NCBI RefSeq assembly: GCF_903166585.1
Contig: NZ_CAESCM010000002.1
Location: 186,001-250,000, forward strand
Source: Pedobacter ghigonis
GTDB taxonomy: Bacteria > Bacteroidota > Bacteroidia > Sphingobacteriales > Sphingobacteriaceae
Length of the DNA: 64,000 nt
Direction: 5' to 3'
A program made the translations under genes and the position numbers. The notes under the pieces are model-generated. The model did no database searches and had not been told where the DNA came from. It saw only the letters and a list, made by a program, of their open reading frames with translations. Position 1 is the stretch's first letter. Each line of letters begins with the position of its first letter. Shown in pieces: positions 16,549 to 25,964 of the stretch.

Positions 16549-18156
16549 CTATTGGAGATTAACCAATGCCTGTTTAACCGCATTATCTGTCTGATTTGCG
16601 GCTTTATAGTAGCCCACATCTCCTAAATAATAGCGGCAAAGTAATGCTTTAAGATCATTTTGAATTACTGTTTTTGCATTGTACAGTTGAAAACGATCTA
16701 TCGGAACATTTTTACGCTGGATAAAACCAATAAAATCTCTGAAATCGTTATCGGTAATAGTAAAGATATTAATATTCTGTTCTACAAAGCTTGCGCTATA
16801 TCTGCTGGTTAGTACATTAAATACATAATCTGAAAGCACTTTTTTGCTCACCAGATTGCTGTAAAATTTATTGTATCCGGTAGTATCCAGTTTTACGAAA
16901 ACATCAGGCTGTATACCGCCAATTGGTTTAATTTTTTTTACGGGTTGTGTATTTACGCCTTCTGCTTTTTCAATCGAATCCTGAAAGGAGGTGCGGTCGC
17001 CGGTTAACTCGCCGTCCATCATACGCTCATCCAGTTCGTGTTTATAGGCATCGTAACCTTTTTTGTACGATTTTTGGATGCTGCGACCAGATGGTGTGTA
17101 ATAGCGGGCAATGGTTAGATTCAGCGCAGAACCATCGCCAAAAGCAAATTGCTCCTGTACCAGGCCTTTACCAAAAGAACGGCGGCCAACAATTATGCCT
17201 CTACCTAAATCCTGAATTGCGCCGGCTACAATCTCGCTTGCCGAGGCAGTATTCTCGTTAATCAGCACAGCCAGCTTACCATTTTGAAAAGCACCTGTTC
17301 CGGTCGAAAAATAATCGGTACGCGGCTCATGTTTGCCCTGGGTATAAACAATTAATTTATTTTCGGCCAAAAACTGATCGGCAAGGCCGGTAGCTGCAGT
17401 AAAATAACCACCGCCATTATCGCGCAGATCGAGGATTAGCTTTTTCATACCTTTAGCCTTTAAGCTGTTGGCTGCTGCAGCAAAATCGTTATCGGTATTG
17501 GCACCAAACTTACTGATGCGTACATAACCTGTTTCGCTGTTGATCATATAAGCTGCATCAATACTGCTGATGTTTACCTTACCACGGGTAACCATAATCC
17601 GACTGCTTTGTGCAATGCCCGGGTGTAACAAAACTACGCTTACCCCAGTGCCTGCCCGGCCTTTAAATCGACCGGTAAGCTGATCTTTGGGTAAATTTCT
17701 TCCGCTAACTACTGCGGTATCGATACTCAGGATCTTATCGCCCAGTTTTATGCCCGCCTGTGAAGCAGGACCATCTTTAACAACACCCGTAACCATCATG
17801 GTATCGTTAAGCATGTAATATTCTATACCAACACCTTCAAAGTTCCCTTCCAGGTTATCGCTCATATCCTGCGCATCGGTTGGTGGCAGGTAAACGCTAT
17901 GCGGATCCAGTTGATGTAAAACGCTATCGATAGGTAAGTTTTGAAGCGAATCGGTATTGATATCATCAACGTAGTTGCCGTTAATGATGTGGAGGATTTC
18001 GTTTAATTTCTCGTCGCTGTTGCTGGCCAGCTGCGGACTTTTTTTAACGCCAAAGCCCTGGTCTTTGATAAATTTTATGCCCAAAAACATACCAGCTATT
18101 AAGATTACAGAATAGCTTATAGCGATCAGTATATTGTTACGGGTATTTTTTTTCAT
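16549..18156 (-). CDS. C-terminal processing protease (S41, PDZ)
   Basis: A 535-residue Ctp/Prc-type protease. A membrane anchor (residues 9-30) places it in the periplasm. A PDZ domain (about 108-195, FEGVGIEYY ... GPASQAGIKLGDKILSID) is followed by the S41 domain with catalytic Ser305 (NENTASASEI) and Lys330 (RRSFGKGLVQ), the usual 25-residue spacing. It trims exported proteins. TAAATTTG (minus, 18168-18175) lies 11 nt before the start codon. Confidence 0.9.
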   Translation of the reverse strand: MKKNTRNNILIAISYSVILIAGMFLGIKFIKDQGFGVKKSPQLASNSDEKLNEILHIINGNYVDDINTDSLQNLPIDSVLHQLDPHSVYLPPTDAQDMSDNLEGNFEGVGIEYYMLNDTMMVTGVVKDGPASQAGIKLGDKILSIDTAVVSGRNLPKDQLTGRFKGRAGTGVSVVLLHPGIAQSSRIMVTRGKVNISSIDAAYMINSETGYVRISKFGANTDNDFAAAANSLKAKGMKKLILDLRDNGGGYFTAATGLADQFLAENKLIVYTQGKHEPRTDYFSTGTGAFQNGKLAVLINENTASASEIVAGAIQDLGRGIIVGRRSFGKGLVQEQFAFGDGSALNLTIARYYTPSGRSIQKSYKKGYDAYKHELDERMMDGELTGDRTSFQDSIEKAEGVNTQPVKKIKPIGGIQPDVFVKLDTTGYNKFYSNLVSKKVLSDYVFNVLTSRYSASFVEQNINIFTITDNDFRDFIGFIQRKNVPIDRFQLYNAKTVIQNDLKALLCRYYLGDVGYYKAANQTDNAVKQALVNLQ

Positions 18157-18346
18157 CAGCGTTACTGCAAATTTATGAAAATTAGCGGGTTGATATATTT
18201 TTTAACTGCATTTTCTTGTCTTTTGTTTATAATTTTTAACATTAATTAACCTGAGTAAAGTGCCAATTGAATTTTGTGGTACATATTTTTGAATTTTTAA
18301 GGTAGTATTTAGAAAGAATTTACCGAATTTTATCAAAATTAAATTT

Positions 18347-19153
18347 ATGAACAGAGTAACCGAGCAAGAATCTAACTATAACCACATCGATCAGATGTCG
18401 GTGTTGGAAGTCTTGCAGGGCATTAATAACGAAGATAAAACTGTAGCGTTTGCTGTAGAAAAATCTTTGCCTCAGATCGAAAAATTAACTTCGGCAGTTG
18501 CCGAAAGAATGAAAAAAGGTGGCCGTCTTTTTTATATCGGAGCGGGTACGAGTGGGCGTTTAGGTGTGGTAGATGCATCAGAATGTCCGCCTACTTATGG
18601 CGTGCCTTTTGATTGGGTTGTCGGTATTATTGCAGGTGGCGATACGGCCATCAGAAGAGCTGTAGAATTTGCCGAAGATGATGCCGAACAAGCTTGGAAA
18701 GATTTACAGGAGTTTAATATTAACGAAAAAGATTGCCTGGTTGGCCTGGCCGCATCGGGTACTACCCCTTACGTTATTGGGGGACTAAATACAGCGCGTA
18801 AGTATGGGGTTTTAACAGGTTGCATTGTTTGCAATACCGGTGGGCCAATTGCTGCTGAATCTGATTTCCCGGTTGAAGTGGTGGTGGGACCCGAGTTTAT
18901 CACCGGTTCTACACGCATGAAATCGGGAACAGCACAGAAAATGGTTTTGAACATGTTAAGTACCACGGTTATGGTTCAACTCGGCCGTGTGGTAGGCAAT
19001 AAGATGGTTGATATGCAATTAACCAATCATAAACTGGTAGACCGCGGAACACAGATGGTTGCCGACGAGCTGCATATTGGCTACGAAGAAGCTGCTAAGT
19101 TGCTAAACCGCTACGGAAGTGTGCGTAAAGCAGTAGAAGCAGGGCAGCACTAA
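18347..19153 (+). CDS. murQ: N-acetylmuramic acid 6-phosphate etherase
   Basis: A 268-residue MurQ with the SIS sugar-phosphate domain (YIGAGTSGRLGVVDASECPP) and the family motif GSTRMKSGTAQKMVLNMLST. It cleaves the lactyl ether of MurNAc-6-phosphate to GlcNAc-6-phosphate in peptidoglycan recycling. It is slightly shorter than E. coli MurQ, lacking part of the C-terminal helical region. No MurNAc transporter or anmK is beside it. Confidence 0.92.
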   Translation: MNRVTEQESNYNHIDQMSVLEVLQGINNEDKTVAFAVEKSLPQIEKLTSAVAERMKKGGRLFYIGAGTSGRLGVVDASECPPTYGVPFDWVVGIIAGGDTAIRRAVEFAEDDAEQAWKDLQEFNINEKDCLVGLAASGTTPYVIGGLNTARKYGVLTGCIVCNTGGPIAAESDFPVEVVVGPEFITGSTRMKSGTAQKMVLNMLSTTVMVQLGRVVGNKMVDMQLTNHKLVDRGTQMVADELHIGYEEAAKLLNRYGSVRKAVEAGQH

Positions 19154-19156
19154 AAA

Positions 19157-19336
19157 ATGATTGAAGGATGGAATGACCGAATTAAAGATTGACTTTAAAC
19201 ATTCACTCATTCAAAATTCTTTCATTCAAAATTCGTTTAATCAAAATTAAATAATGATTGAAGGATAGGATGATTGAATTGGAGATGGGCTTAAACATTC
19301 ACTCATTCAAAATCCACACATTCAATAATGAAAAAC
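19157..19336. repeat. Tandem duplicated word-palindrome element
   Basis: Two copies of about 95 bp start at 19157 and 19254 with ATGATTGAAGGAT and share TTAAACATTCACTCATTCAAAAT. Each has a left half of TGA/GAAT words and a right half of ATTCA words, so it can fold back on itself. It fills the space between murQ and the next gene. Confidence 0.65.
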
Positions 19337-19337
19337 T

Positions 19338-19904
19338 ATGCACGAGATTGAGCCTTATTACCAGTGGAGAGATGATTATATCTCGGCAGAGGATGAGCGT
19401 TCCCCGTTTTACAATACAGAATATTCAGAGCTTTACTTCGATAAGCAGATTTATAATTTTTTGCTGCATCCGCAATGGGATGATTTTGGATCGAGTACAC
19501 TATACCTGAAAATACTTTACGCTGATTACGATCGTAGTTATGCCATTATCGAGCTGATTGGCGAGTGGAACGATGCCATTAACAACGATATTATGTTGCT
19601 AAAACGCGATGTGATAGAGCTGATGATGGACGAAGGCATTAATAAATTTATCCTCATTGGAGAAAATGTGCTTAATTTCCATACTTCGGACGATAGTTAT
19701 TACGAAGAGTGGTTTCAGGAAGTGGAAGACGGCTGGATTGTTGGTGTGAACTTTCAGCAGCATGTGATTTCCGAGTTTCGCGATAACAACATCGATTATT
19801 ACATTAACTTTGGCGGCGATTTCGATAATCTGCCCTGGCGTACATTAAAGCCACTGCAATTCTTTAAAAAAGTTGAAGAACTGCTGACAAAAAGATTGAA
19901 CTAA
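19338..19904 (+). CDS. Conserved hypothetical acidic protein
   Basis: A 188-residue, strongly acidic, Tyr- and Asp-rich soluble protein (HEIEPYYQWRDDYISAEDER; INNDIMLLKRDVIELMMDEG; GGDFDNLPWRTLKP). No signal peptide or membrane segment, and no domain I can name. It is flanked by repeats upstream and the Bax-inhibitor-like gene 40 bp downstream, with which it may be co-transcribed. Confidence 0.7.
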   Translation: MHEIEPYYQWRDDYISAEDERSPFYNTEYSELYFDKQIYNFLLHPQWDDFGSSTLYLKILYADYDRSYAIIELIGEWNDAINNDIMLLKRDVIELMMDEGINKFILIGENVLNFHTSDDSYYEEWFQEVEDGWIVGVNFQQHVISEFRDNNIDYYINFGGDFDNLPWRTLKPLQFFKKVEELLTKRLN

Positions 19905-19943
19905 ATGTTTATTTTTATATAATTTAATACACAAAAAATTAAA

Positions 19944-20699
19944 ATGGAACAACAAAATTATCAATATCAGGACAACAGTGTTTTTGTACAGGAAAAATCT
20001 GTTTCCAAAAAATTCTTCGCCAACGTTTTCTTATGGATGTTCGTTGCGTTGAGTTTATCCACTGTGGCTGCTTATCTTTTTGGTACCAACGAACAGTTGA
20101 TGCAGTATCTTTTAAATATTAACCCAGCAACAGGCAAAGTTAGTATGTCGATATTTGGTTATATAGCCATGTTCGCTCCACTAGGCCTGGTTTTATTAAT
20201 GGGCTTTGGCTTAAGTCGTTTATCATTGCCTGCTTTAATTGGCGTATTTGTACTTTACTCTGTATTAACCGGAATTAGCTTAAGTTTTATCTTGTTAACC
20301 TATACTTCTGGTTCGGTAGTAAGCTGTTTTGCAGGTGCAGCCGGAATATTCGGAATTATGGCGTTTATGGGTTACACAACAAATATCGATCTGAGCAAAT
20401 TTGGCCCGATTCTGATGGTTGGAGTAATTGGTTTAGTAATTGCCAGTGTAATTAACATGTTTATTCAGAGCGAACAATTTAGCTTGTTTATGGCTTTTAT
20501 TGGTATTGCAATATTTACTGCATTAACAGCTTATGATGTGCAAAAGATTAAAAGAATTGGAGAAGGTATTGAGGCCAGCGGAGAGCAGGTTCTTCAGATT
20601 GAATCTAAGAAAATGGCAATAGTTGCTGCCTTATCATTATACCTTGATTTCTTAAACATCTTTCTCTTCTTATTACGCATTTTCGGAAGCAGAAAATAA
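19944..20699 (+). CDS. Bax inhibitor-1/YccA-family membrane protein
   Basis: A 251-residue integral membrane protein with about seven hydrophobic helices and the UPF0005/BI-1 signature in its C-terminal part (FTALTAYDVQKIKRIGE, then ALSLYLDFLNIFLFLLRIFG). Bacterial relatives include YccA, an FtsH modulator, and BsYetJ, a pH-gated calcium leak. Exact role here is unknown. Confidence 0.9.
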   Translation: MEQQNYQYQDNSVFVQEKSVSKKFFANVFLWMFVALSLSTVAAYLFGTNEQLMQYLLNINPATGKVSMSIFGYIAMFAPLGLVLLMGFGLSRLSLPALIGVFVLYSVLTGISLSFILLTYTSGSVVSCFAGAAGIFGIMAFMGYTTNIDLSKFGPILMVGVIGLVIASVINMFIQSEQFSLFMAFIGIAIFTALTAYDVQKIKRIGEGIEASGEQVLQIESKKMAIVAALSLYLDFLNIFLFLLRIFGSRK

Positions 20700-20817
20700 A
20701 CGTTTTAAACAGAACAATATTCTTAAGGCTGTGCAGTTTTGCATGGCCTTTGTAATTTTATTTGGCCGCAAAGCGATAATTTTTGGAAATGATGCCGCTT
20801 TGTTGCATTTTTGTATG

Positions 20818-20917
20818 CTTATTAAGAAAGACGGAGGGATTAGACCCAACGAAGTCTTAGCAACCTGTGCCACACAAGGTGCTAAATTCTATTCTGCAAA
20901 TAGCGGAAACAGATAAG
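20818..20917 (+). ncRNA. SAM-I (S-box) riboswitch upstream of metH
   Basis: The segment contains the conserved S-box landmarks in order: CTTATTAAGAA (P1 5-prime), GGAGGGA, GACCC, CGAAGTC, AGCAACC, AAGGTGCTAAATTC, GGAAACAGATAAG (P1 3-prime, pairing with CTTAT). S-box RNAs bind S-adenosylmethionine and switch off methionine genes. It sits 165 bp before metH. The expression platform is unclear: only a weak stem TACGA-ttc-TCGTA (20926-20938) followed by CCAACTTTTT is seen. An ORF at 20731-20916 over it is spurious. Confidence 0.93.
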
Positions 20918-21082
20918 TTTAGGATTACGATTCTCGTACCAACTTTTTAGATAAGCCATTAATTTAGGAAACAAATATGAAGTATTAAGACAATTTTGCC
21001 TTTACTTTTTGCTGCCACCTAATAACAAGTGAGTTATCAATATTTCAACGCTTGATACTCGCTGCTTGCTACTACAACAACA

Positions 21083-24000
21083 ATGAGCATTAGAGAAGAA
21101 TTAGAAAAACGTATTTTGGTGATTGATGGTGCGATGGGTACCATGATTCAGCGATATACCCTAACTGAAGAGGATTTTAGAGGGGAACGCTTTAAAGATC
21201 ATCCCTGCGATGTAAAAGGCAATAACGATTTGCTTAACATTACGCGCCCCGATATTATCAAAACCATACACCTCGAGTACATGGCTGCCGGCGCCGATAT
21301 TATCGAAACCAATACCTTTAGTACGCAGCGCATTTCGATGGCCGATTACCAGATGGAAGACCTTTCTTACGAAATGAGTTTCGAAGGAGCCAGGGTAGCC
21401 AAAGAAGCGGCCAACGAGTTTATGGCGGCTAATCCCGATCGCAAGTGCTTTGTTGCCGGTGCCATTGGCCCAACCAACCGTACCCTTTCAATGTCGCCGA
21501 ATGTTAACGACCCTGGTTTTAGGGCGGTTTATTTCGATGAACTCGAAGAAGCTTATTACGAGCAGGTTCGCGGGTTAGTAGATGGTGGTTCGGATGTGTT
21601 GTTGATTGAAACTATTTTCGATACTTTAAATGCAAAAGTGGCCATTGTTGCCATTAAAAAATACGAAGAAGTAATTGGCCGTAAGCTGGAGATTATGATC
21701 TCGGGTACCATTACCGATGCTTCGGGAAGAACATTGTCGGGCCAAACGGCCGAGGCTTTCTTAAACTCTGTAATGCATGCCAAACCATTGAGTATTGGCT
21801 TTAACTGTGCATTGGGAGCTAAAGAAATGCGTCCGCATATTGAAGAGCTGGCTGCAAAAGCAGGTTGCTATGTTTCGGCCTATCCAAATGCAGGTTTACC
21901 CAACGAGTTTGGAGCTTATGATGAACAGCCACACGAAACGGCACACCTGGTTGATGATTTTATTGCATCGGGCTTTGTGAATATTGTTGGTGGCTGTTGC
22001 GGTACCACCCCCGATCACATTGGTTGCATTGCTAAAAATGCCCGGAAAGCTGAGCCTAGAAAATTACCTGTGCTCGAGCCTTATATGCGTTTAAGCGGAC
22101 TTGAGCCGGTAACCATTACACCTGAAAGTATTTTTGTAAACATAGGTGAAAGAACCAATATTACCGGATCGCCAAAATTCTCGAAACTGATTTTAGGTGG
22201 CGATTACGAAGCCGCTTTAGCCGTTGCCTTACAGCAGGTAGAAGGTGGTGCGCAGGTTATTGACGTGAATATGGACGAGGGGATGCTCGATTCGGAAGCA
22301 GCCATGACCAAATTTCTGAACCTGATTGCTTCTGAACCTGATATTGCCAAACTGCCCATCATGGTCGATTCGTCAAAATGGTCGGTGATTGAGAATGGCT
22401 TAAAGTGCTTGCAAGGGAAAGGGATTGTGAACTCGATTTCCTTAAAAGAAGGTGAAGAAAAATTCCGTGAAAGCGCCCGCAAAATTATGCAGTATGGTGC
22501 TGCTGTTGTGGTAATGGCTTTTGATGAGCAGGGACAGGCCGATAATTACGAACGCAGAAAAGAAATTTGTAAAAGAAGTTACGATATCCTGGTAAACGAA
22601 ATCGGCTTCCCGGCAGAAGATATTATTTTCGACCCGAATATTTTAACCGTGGCCACCGGACTGGAGGAACACAACAATTACGCGGTCGACTTTATTAATG
22701 CTACGCGGTGGATTAAAGAAAACCTGCCTCACGCCAAGGTAAGCGGTGGGGTTTCGAATATTTCGTTCTCTTTCAGGGGTAACAATGTGGTTCGCGAAGC
22801 CATGCACTCTGCATTTCTTTATCACGCCATTCAGGCAGGTTTAGACATGGGGATTGTAAATGCCGGTATGCTGGAGGTTTATCAGGAAATTCCACCCGAA
22901 TTATTAGAAAGGGTAGAAGATGTACTGTTAAACCGCAGAGAAGATGCTACTGAGCGTCTGGTAGAATATGCCGATACTGTAAAATCCAAAGGGAAAGAGA
23001 TTGTTAAAGATGAAGAATGGAGAAAAGGATCTGTTGAAGAAAGATTATCACACTCATTGGTAAAAGGTATTGTAGAATATCTGGATGACGATGTAGAAGA
23101 AGCCCGCCAGAAGTATGCCCGTCCGATTCAGGTAATTGAGGGGCCATTGATGGATGGGATGAACATTGTGGGCGATTTATTTGGTGCCGGTAAAATGTTC
23201 CTGCCCCAGGTAGTAAAATCAGCCAGGGTAATGAAAAAAGCCGTTGCATACCTCTTGCCTTTTATTGAACAGGAAAAACTCGACAATCCTGATCAGGATC
23301 AAAACTCATCGGCAGGGAAGGTTTTAATGGCTACTGTAAAAGGCGATGTACACGATATCGGTAAAAACATTGTGGGTGTAGTACTGGCTTGTAACAACTT
23401 CGAAATTGTAGATATGGGTGTGATGGTTCCTGCACAGGATATCATCAAAAAAGCCAAAGAAATAAATGCCGATATTATTGGTTTAAGCGGATTAATCACT
23501 CCTTCATTGGATGAAATGGTTCATTTTGCTAAAGAAATGGAGCGCGAAGGTTTTACCATACCTTTAATTATTGGTGGTGCAACTACCTCGCGTATTCATG
23601 CTGCGGTAAAAGTGGCACCAAATTATTCGGGTCCGGCCATTCACGTATTGGATGCATCGAGAAGTGTTACAGTGTGCAGCACTTTGATGAACCCCGATAC
23701 CAAAGACGAATACGTAGCCGGTATAAAAGCCGAATACGATAAAGCGCGTGAAGCACATTTAAACAAACGTTCGGATAAGCGTTTTAAAACATTGCAAGAA
23801 GCCCGCGAAAATAAATTTAAGATAGATTTTCAACCCAACCTGCCCGTTCCTGAATTTACCGGAACAAAGGTTTTTGATAATTACCCATTAGAAGAACTGG
23901 TACCTTACATCGACTGGACACCGTTTTTCCATACCTGGGAGCTTCGTGGAAGTTATCCGAAAATTTTTGACGATAAAAACGTAGGCGATGAAGCCAAAAA

Positions 24001-24784
24001 GCTTTTCGATGATGCACAAACCTTGTTAAAAAGAATTCTCGACGAGAAATTGCTAACGGCAAGAGGCGTAATCGGTTTCTGGCCGGCAAATGCAGATGGA
24101 GACGATATTCAGTTAACAGTTGACAGTAATCAGTTGGTAAATAACTCCGAACTGAAAACTGAAAACTCCCAACTGGTAACCATACATACCCTTCGCCAGC
24201 AGGCCGAGAAAGTAGACGGACAGCCTTATTATGCCTTGTCTGATTTTATTGCGCCGAAAGAAAGCGGTATTCAGGATTATTTTGGTGGCTTTGCTGTAAC
24301 AACGGGTATTGGTATTGATGAACTGGTGAACGAATTTGAAGCCAACCACGACGATTACAACAGTATTATGGCTAAAGCACTTGCCGATCGTTTAGCTGAA
24401 GCTTTTGCTGAGCGCATGCACGAGCGTGTACGTAAAGAATACTGGGGTTATGCCAAAGATGAAAATCTAAGCAATCAGGAACTGATTAAAGAAGAATATG
24501 CAGGTATCCGTCCGGCACCGGGTTATCCGGCCTGCCCGGAGCATACCGAAAAAGGAACTTTATTTGCGTTGCTTGATGCAGAAAATAAAATTGGTTTACG
24601 CCTCACGGAAAGTTACGCCATGTATCCAACAGCAGCCGTAAGCGGTTTTTATTTCGCACATCCCGATTCGAAATATTTTGGTTTAGGTAAAATTACCAAA
24701 GATCAGATTGAAGATTATGCCATCAGAAAAGATATGCCGGTTGAAGAAGTAGAACGGTGGTTAAGTCCGAATTTAGCTTATTAA
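21083..24784 (+). CDS. metH: Cobalamin-dependent methionine synthase
   Basis: A full-length 1233-residue MetH. Domains in order: homocysteine-binding (zinc Cys in GFNCALGAK and GGCCGTTP), pterin-binding ([16 protein letters not shown] onward), cobalamin-binding with [15 protein letters not shown] (the DxHxxG cobalt ligand) and the SAM-binding reactivation domain, ending with [15 protein letters not shown]. It methylates homocysteine using 5-methyl-THF. It is controlled by the S-box upstream and followed by metF, which supplies the methyl donor. Odd: residues about 1010-1033 are encoded by a palindromic word repeat like those found between genes. Confidence 0.97.
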   Translation: MSIREELEKRILVIDGAMGTMIQRYTLTEEDFRGERFKDHPCDVKGNNDLLNITRPDIIKTIHLEYMAAGADIIETNTFSTQRISMADYQMEDLSYEMSFEGARVAKEAANEFMAANPDRKCFVAGAIGPTNRTLSMSPNVNDPGFRAVYFDELEEAYYEQVRGLVDGGSDVLLIETIFDTLNAKVAIVAIKKYEEVIGRKLEIMISGTITDASGRTLSGQTAEAFLNSVMHAKPLSIGFNCALGAKEMRPHIEELAAKAGCYVSAYPNAGLPNEFGAYDEQPHETAHLVDDFIASGFVNIVGGCCGTTPDHIGCIAKNARKAEPRKLPVLEPYMRLSGLEPVTITPESIFVNIGERTNITGSPKFSKLILGGDYEAALAVALQQVEGGAQVIDVNMDEGMLDSEAAMTKFLNLIASEPDIAKLPIMVDSSKWSVIENGLKCLQGKGIVNSISLKEGEEKFRESARKIMQYGAAVVVMAFDEQGQADNYERRKEICKRSYDILVNEIGFPAEDIIFDPNILTVATGLEEHNNYAVDFINATRWIKENLPHAKVSGGVSNISFSFRGNNVVREAMHSAFLYHAIQAGLDMGIVNAGMLEVYQEIPPELLERVEDVLLNRREDATERLVEYADTVKSKGKEIVKDEEWRKGSVEERLSHSLVKGIVEYLDDDVEEARQKYARPIQVIEGPLMDGMNIVGDLFGAGKMFLPQVVKSARVMKKAVAYLLPFIEQEKLDNPDQDQNSSAGKVLMATVKGDVHDIGKNIVGVVLACNNFEIVDMGVMVPAQDIIKKAKEINADIIGLSGLITPSLDEMVHFAKEMEREGFTIPLIIGGATTSRIHAAVKVAPNYSGPAIHVLDASRSVTVCSTLMNPDTKDEYVAGIKAEYDKAREAHLNKRSDKRFKTLQEARENKFKIDFQPNLPVPEFTGTKVFDNYPLEELVPYIDWTPFFHTWELRGSYPKIFDDKNVGDEAKKLFDDAQTLLKRILDEKLLTARGVIGFWPANADGDDIQLTVDSNQLVNNSELKTENSQLVTIHTLRQQAEKVDGQPYYALSDFIAPKESGIQDYFGGFAVTTGIGIDELVNEFEANHDDYNSIMAKALADRLAEAFAERMHERVRKEYWGYAKDENLSNQELIKEEYAGIRPAPGYPACPEHTEKGTLFALLDAENKIGLRLTESYAMYPTAAVSGFYFAHPDSKYFGLGKITKDQIEDYAIRKDMPVEEVERWLSPNLAY
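24110..24176. repeat. Word-palindrome element inside metH
   Basis: The left half repeats CAGTT words (CAGTTAACAGTTGACAGT, CAGTTGG) and the right half repeats the complement AACTG (GAACTGAAAACTGAAAACT, CCAACTGG). It is read in frame between GDDIQ and TIHTLRQQ, where related MetH proteins usually have a short acidic turn. Confidence 0.7.
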
Positions 24785-24785
24785 C

Positions 24786-24835
24786 TCACTTTGTCATCCT
24801 GATCCGATAGCTATCAGATCAGGATGACAAAGTGA
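24786..24835. repeat. REP-like hairpin after metH
   Basis: A perfect 19-bp inverted repeat (24786-24804 with 24817-24835) encloses GATAGCTATC, itself palindromic. The arm contains TGTCATCCTGATC. Related words occur near 49734-49760. A second half-element (GAGATGCTTC ... AGCATGACAA) lies at 24891-24920. It may also act as a 3-prime end for metH mRNA, but no T-run follows. Confidence 0.75.
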
Positions 24836-24932
24836 AGAACATATAATTTTGATATAGCAGTCATCAAAAATAAAAACTGATATTGTGTTTGAGATGCTTC
24901 ATTGGCATTCAGCATGACAACTAAACCAGGTT

Positions 24933-25886
24933 ATGAAGATTACAGACCATATAAAAAACGCAAAGGGTAAAACCTTATTCTCTTTCGAATTATTGCCGCC
25001 AATGAAGGGGCAGAGCATCCAGTGGGTTTACGATGCCATTGATCCTTTGCTGGAGTTTAATCCACCTTTTATCGATGTAACTTCCCTACGCGAAGACTAC
25101 ATTTATAAAGAGCAGGAGAACGGTTTATTGCAAAAGGTTTCGTACCGCAAACGCCCTGGAACCATTGCCATTTGTGCAGCTATTATCCATAAATATAAAA
25201 TTGATGCCGTACCGCACTTAATTTGTGGTGGTTTTACCAAAGAAGAAACTGAAAATGCACTGATTGATCTGCAGTTTTTGGGGATTGATAATGTGCTGGC
25301 GCTACGTGGCGATGCCCGTCAGGCCGAAGCCTCATTTATTCCCACCAAAGGCGGTCACCATTATGCCACCGATTTGATTCAGCACATTAAAGATCATAAC
25401 AATGGTAAGTTTTTGCATGAGGATATCGATACCTACAAAAGTGATTTCTGTATTGGTGTAGCGGGCTATCCGGAGAAACATTTCGAAGCACCTAATTTAA
25501 ATGCCGACTTTAAATACCTGAAAAAGAAAGTAGATATGGGTGCTGAGTTTATTGTTACCCAAATGTTTTTTGATAATCAGAAGTATTTTGATTTTGTTAA
25601 AAAATGCAGGGAGAACGACATCAATGTACCGATTATTCCGGGGTTAAAACCAATCAGCACCTTAAAACAGTTAACGGTTTTACCTAAAATTTTCCACCTC
25701 GATTTGCCAAATGAGTTAACCGAAGCATTATCATATGCTAAGAATAATGCAGAGGCTAAAGAAATCGGTACCGAAGCCATGATTAAACAATGTAAAGAAC
25801 TGATGGATTTCGGCGCGCCTGTATTGCATTTTTATACCATGGGCAGACCGGAGCAAACCAAAGAAATTGCCAGGGCAATTTTTTAA
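24933..25886 (+). CDS. metF: Methylenetetrahydrofolate reductase
   Basis: A 317-residue MetF, a flavin TIM barrel making 5-methyl-THF for MetH. Landmarks: TLFSFELLPPMKGQ with the catalytic Glu, VLALRGDARQ, and EFIVTQMFFDNQKYFDF. It lies 148 bp after metH, separated by REP-like repeats. It may share the S-box-controlled transcript. A hairpin (25899-25929) follows the stop. Confidence 0.94.
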   Translation: MKITDHIKNAKGKTLFSFELLPPMKGQSIQWVYDAIDPLLEFNPPFIDVTSLREDYIYKEQENGLLQKVSYRKRPGTIAICAAIIHKYKIDAVPHLICGGFTKEETENALIDLQFLGIDNVLALRGDARQAEASFIPTKGGHHYATDLIQHIKDHNNGKFLHEDIDTYKSDFCIGVAGYPEKHFEAPNLNADFKYLKKKVDMGAEFIVTQMFFDNQKYFDFVKKCRENDINVPIIPGLKPISTLKQLTVLPKIFHLDLPNELTEALSYAKNNAEAKEIGTEAMIKQCKELMDFGAPVLHFYTMGRPEQTKEIARAIF

Positions 25887-25898
25887 CAGACTTTAAAA

Positions 25899-25929
25899 GA
25901 CCTGTCGGCTATTTAATCCCTACAGGTCT
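25899..25929 (+). terminator. Hairpin after metF
   Basis: AGACCTGT (25899-25906) pairs with ACAGGTCT (25922-25929). The loop is 15 nt and there is no strong T-run, so termination is possible but unproven. Confidence 0.4.
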
Positions 25930-25964
25930 GAATGTTTCCCGAACAACCTAAACTGTATTTGACC

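Noticed and set aside
20731-20916. 61-codon ORF before metH
   Set aside because: It lies over the SAM-I riboswitch; its codons are explained by the conserved aptamer sequence.
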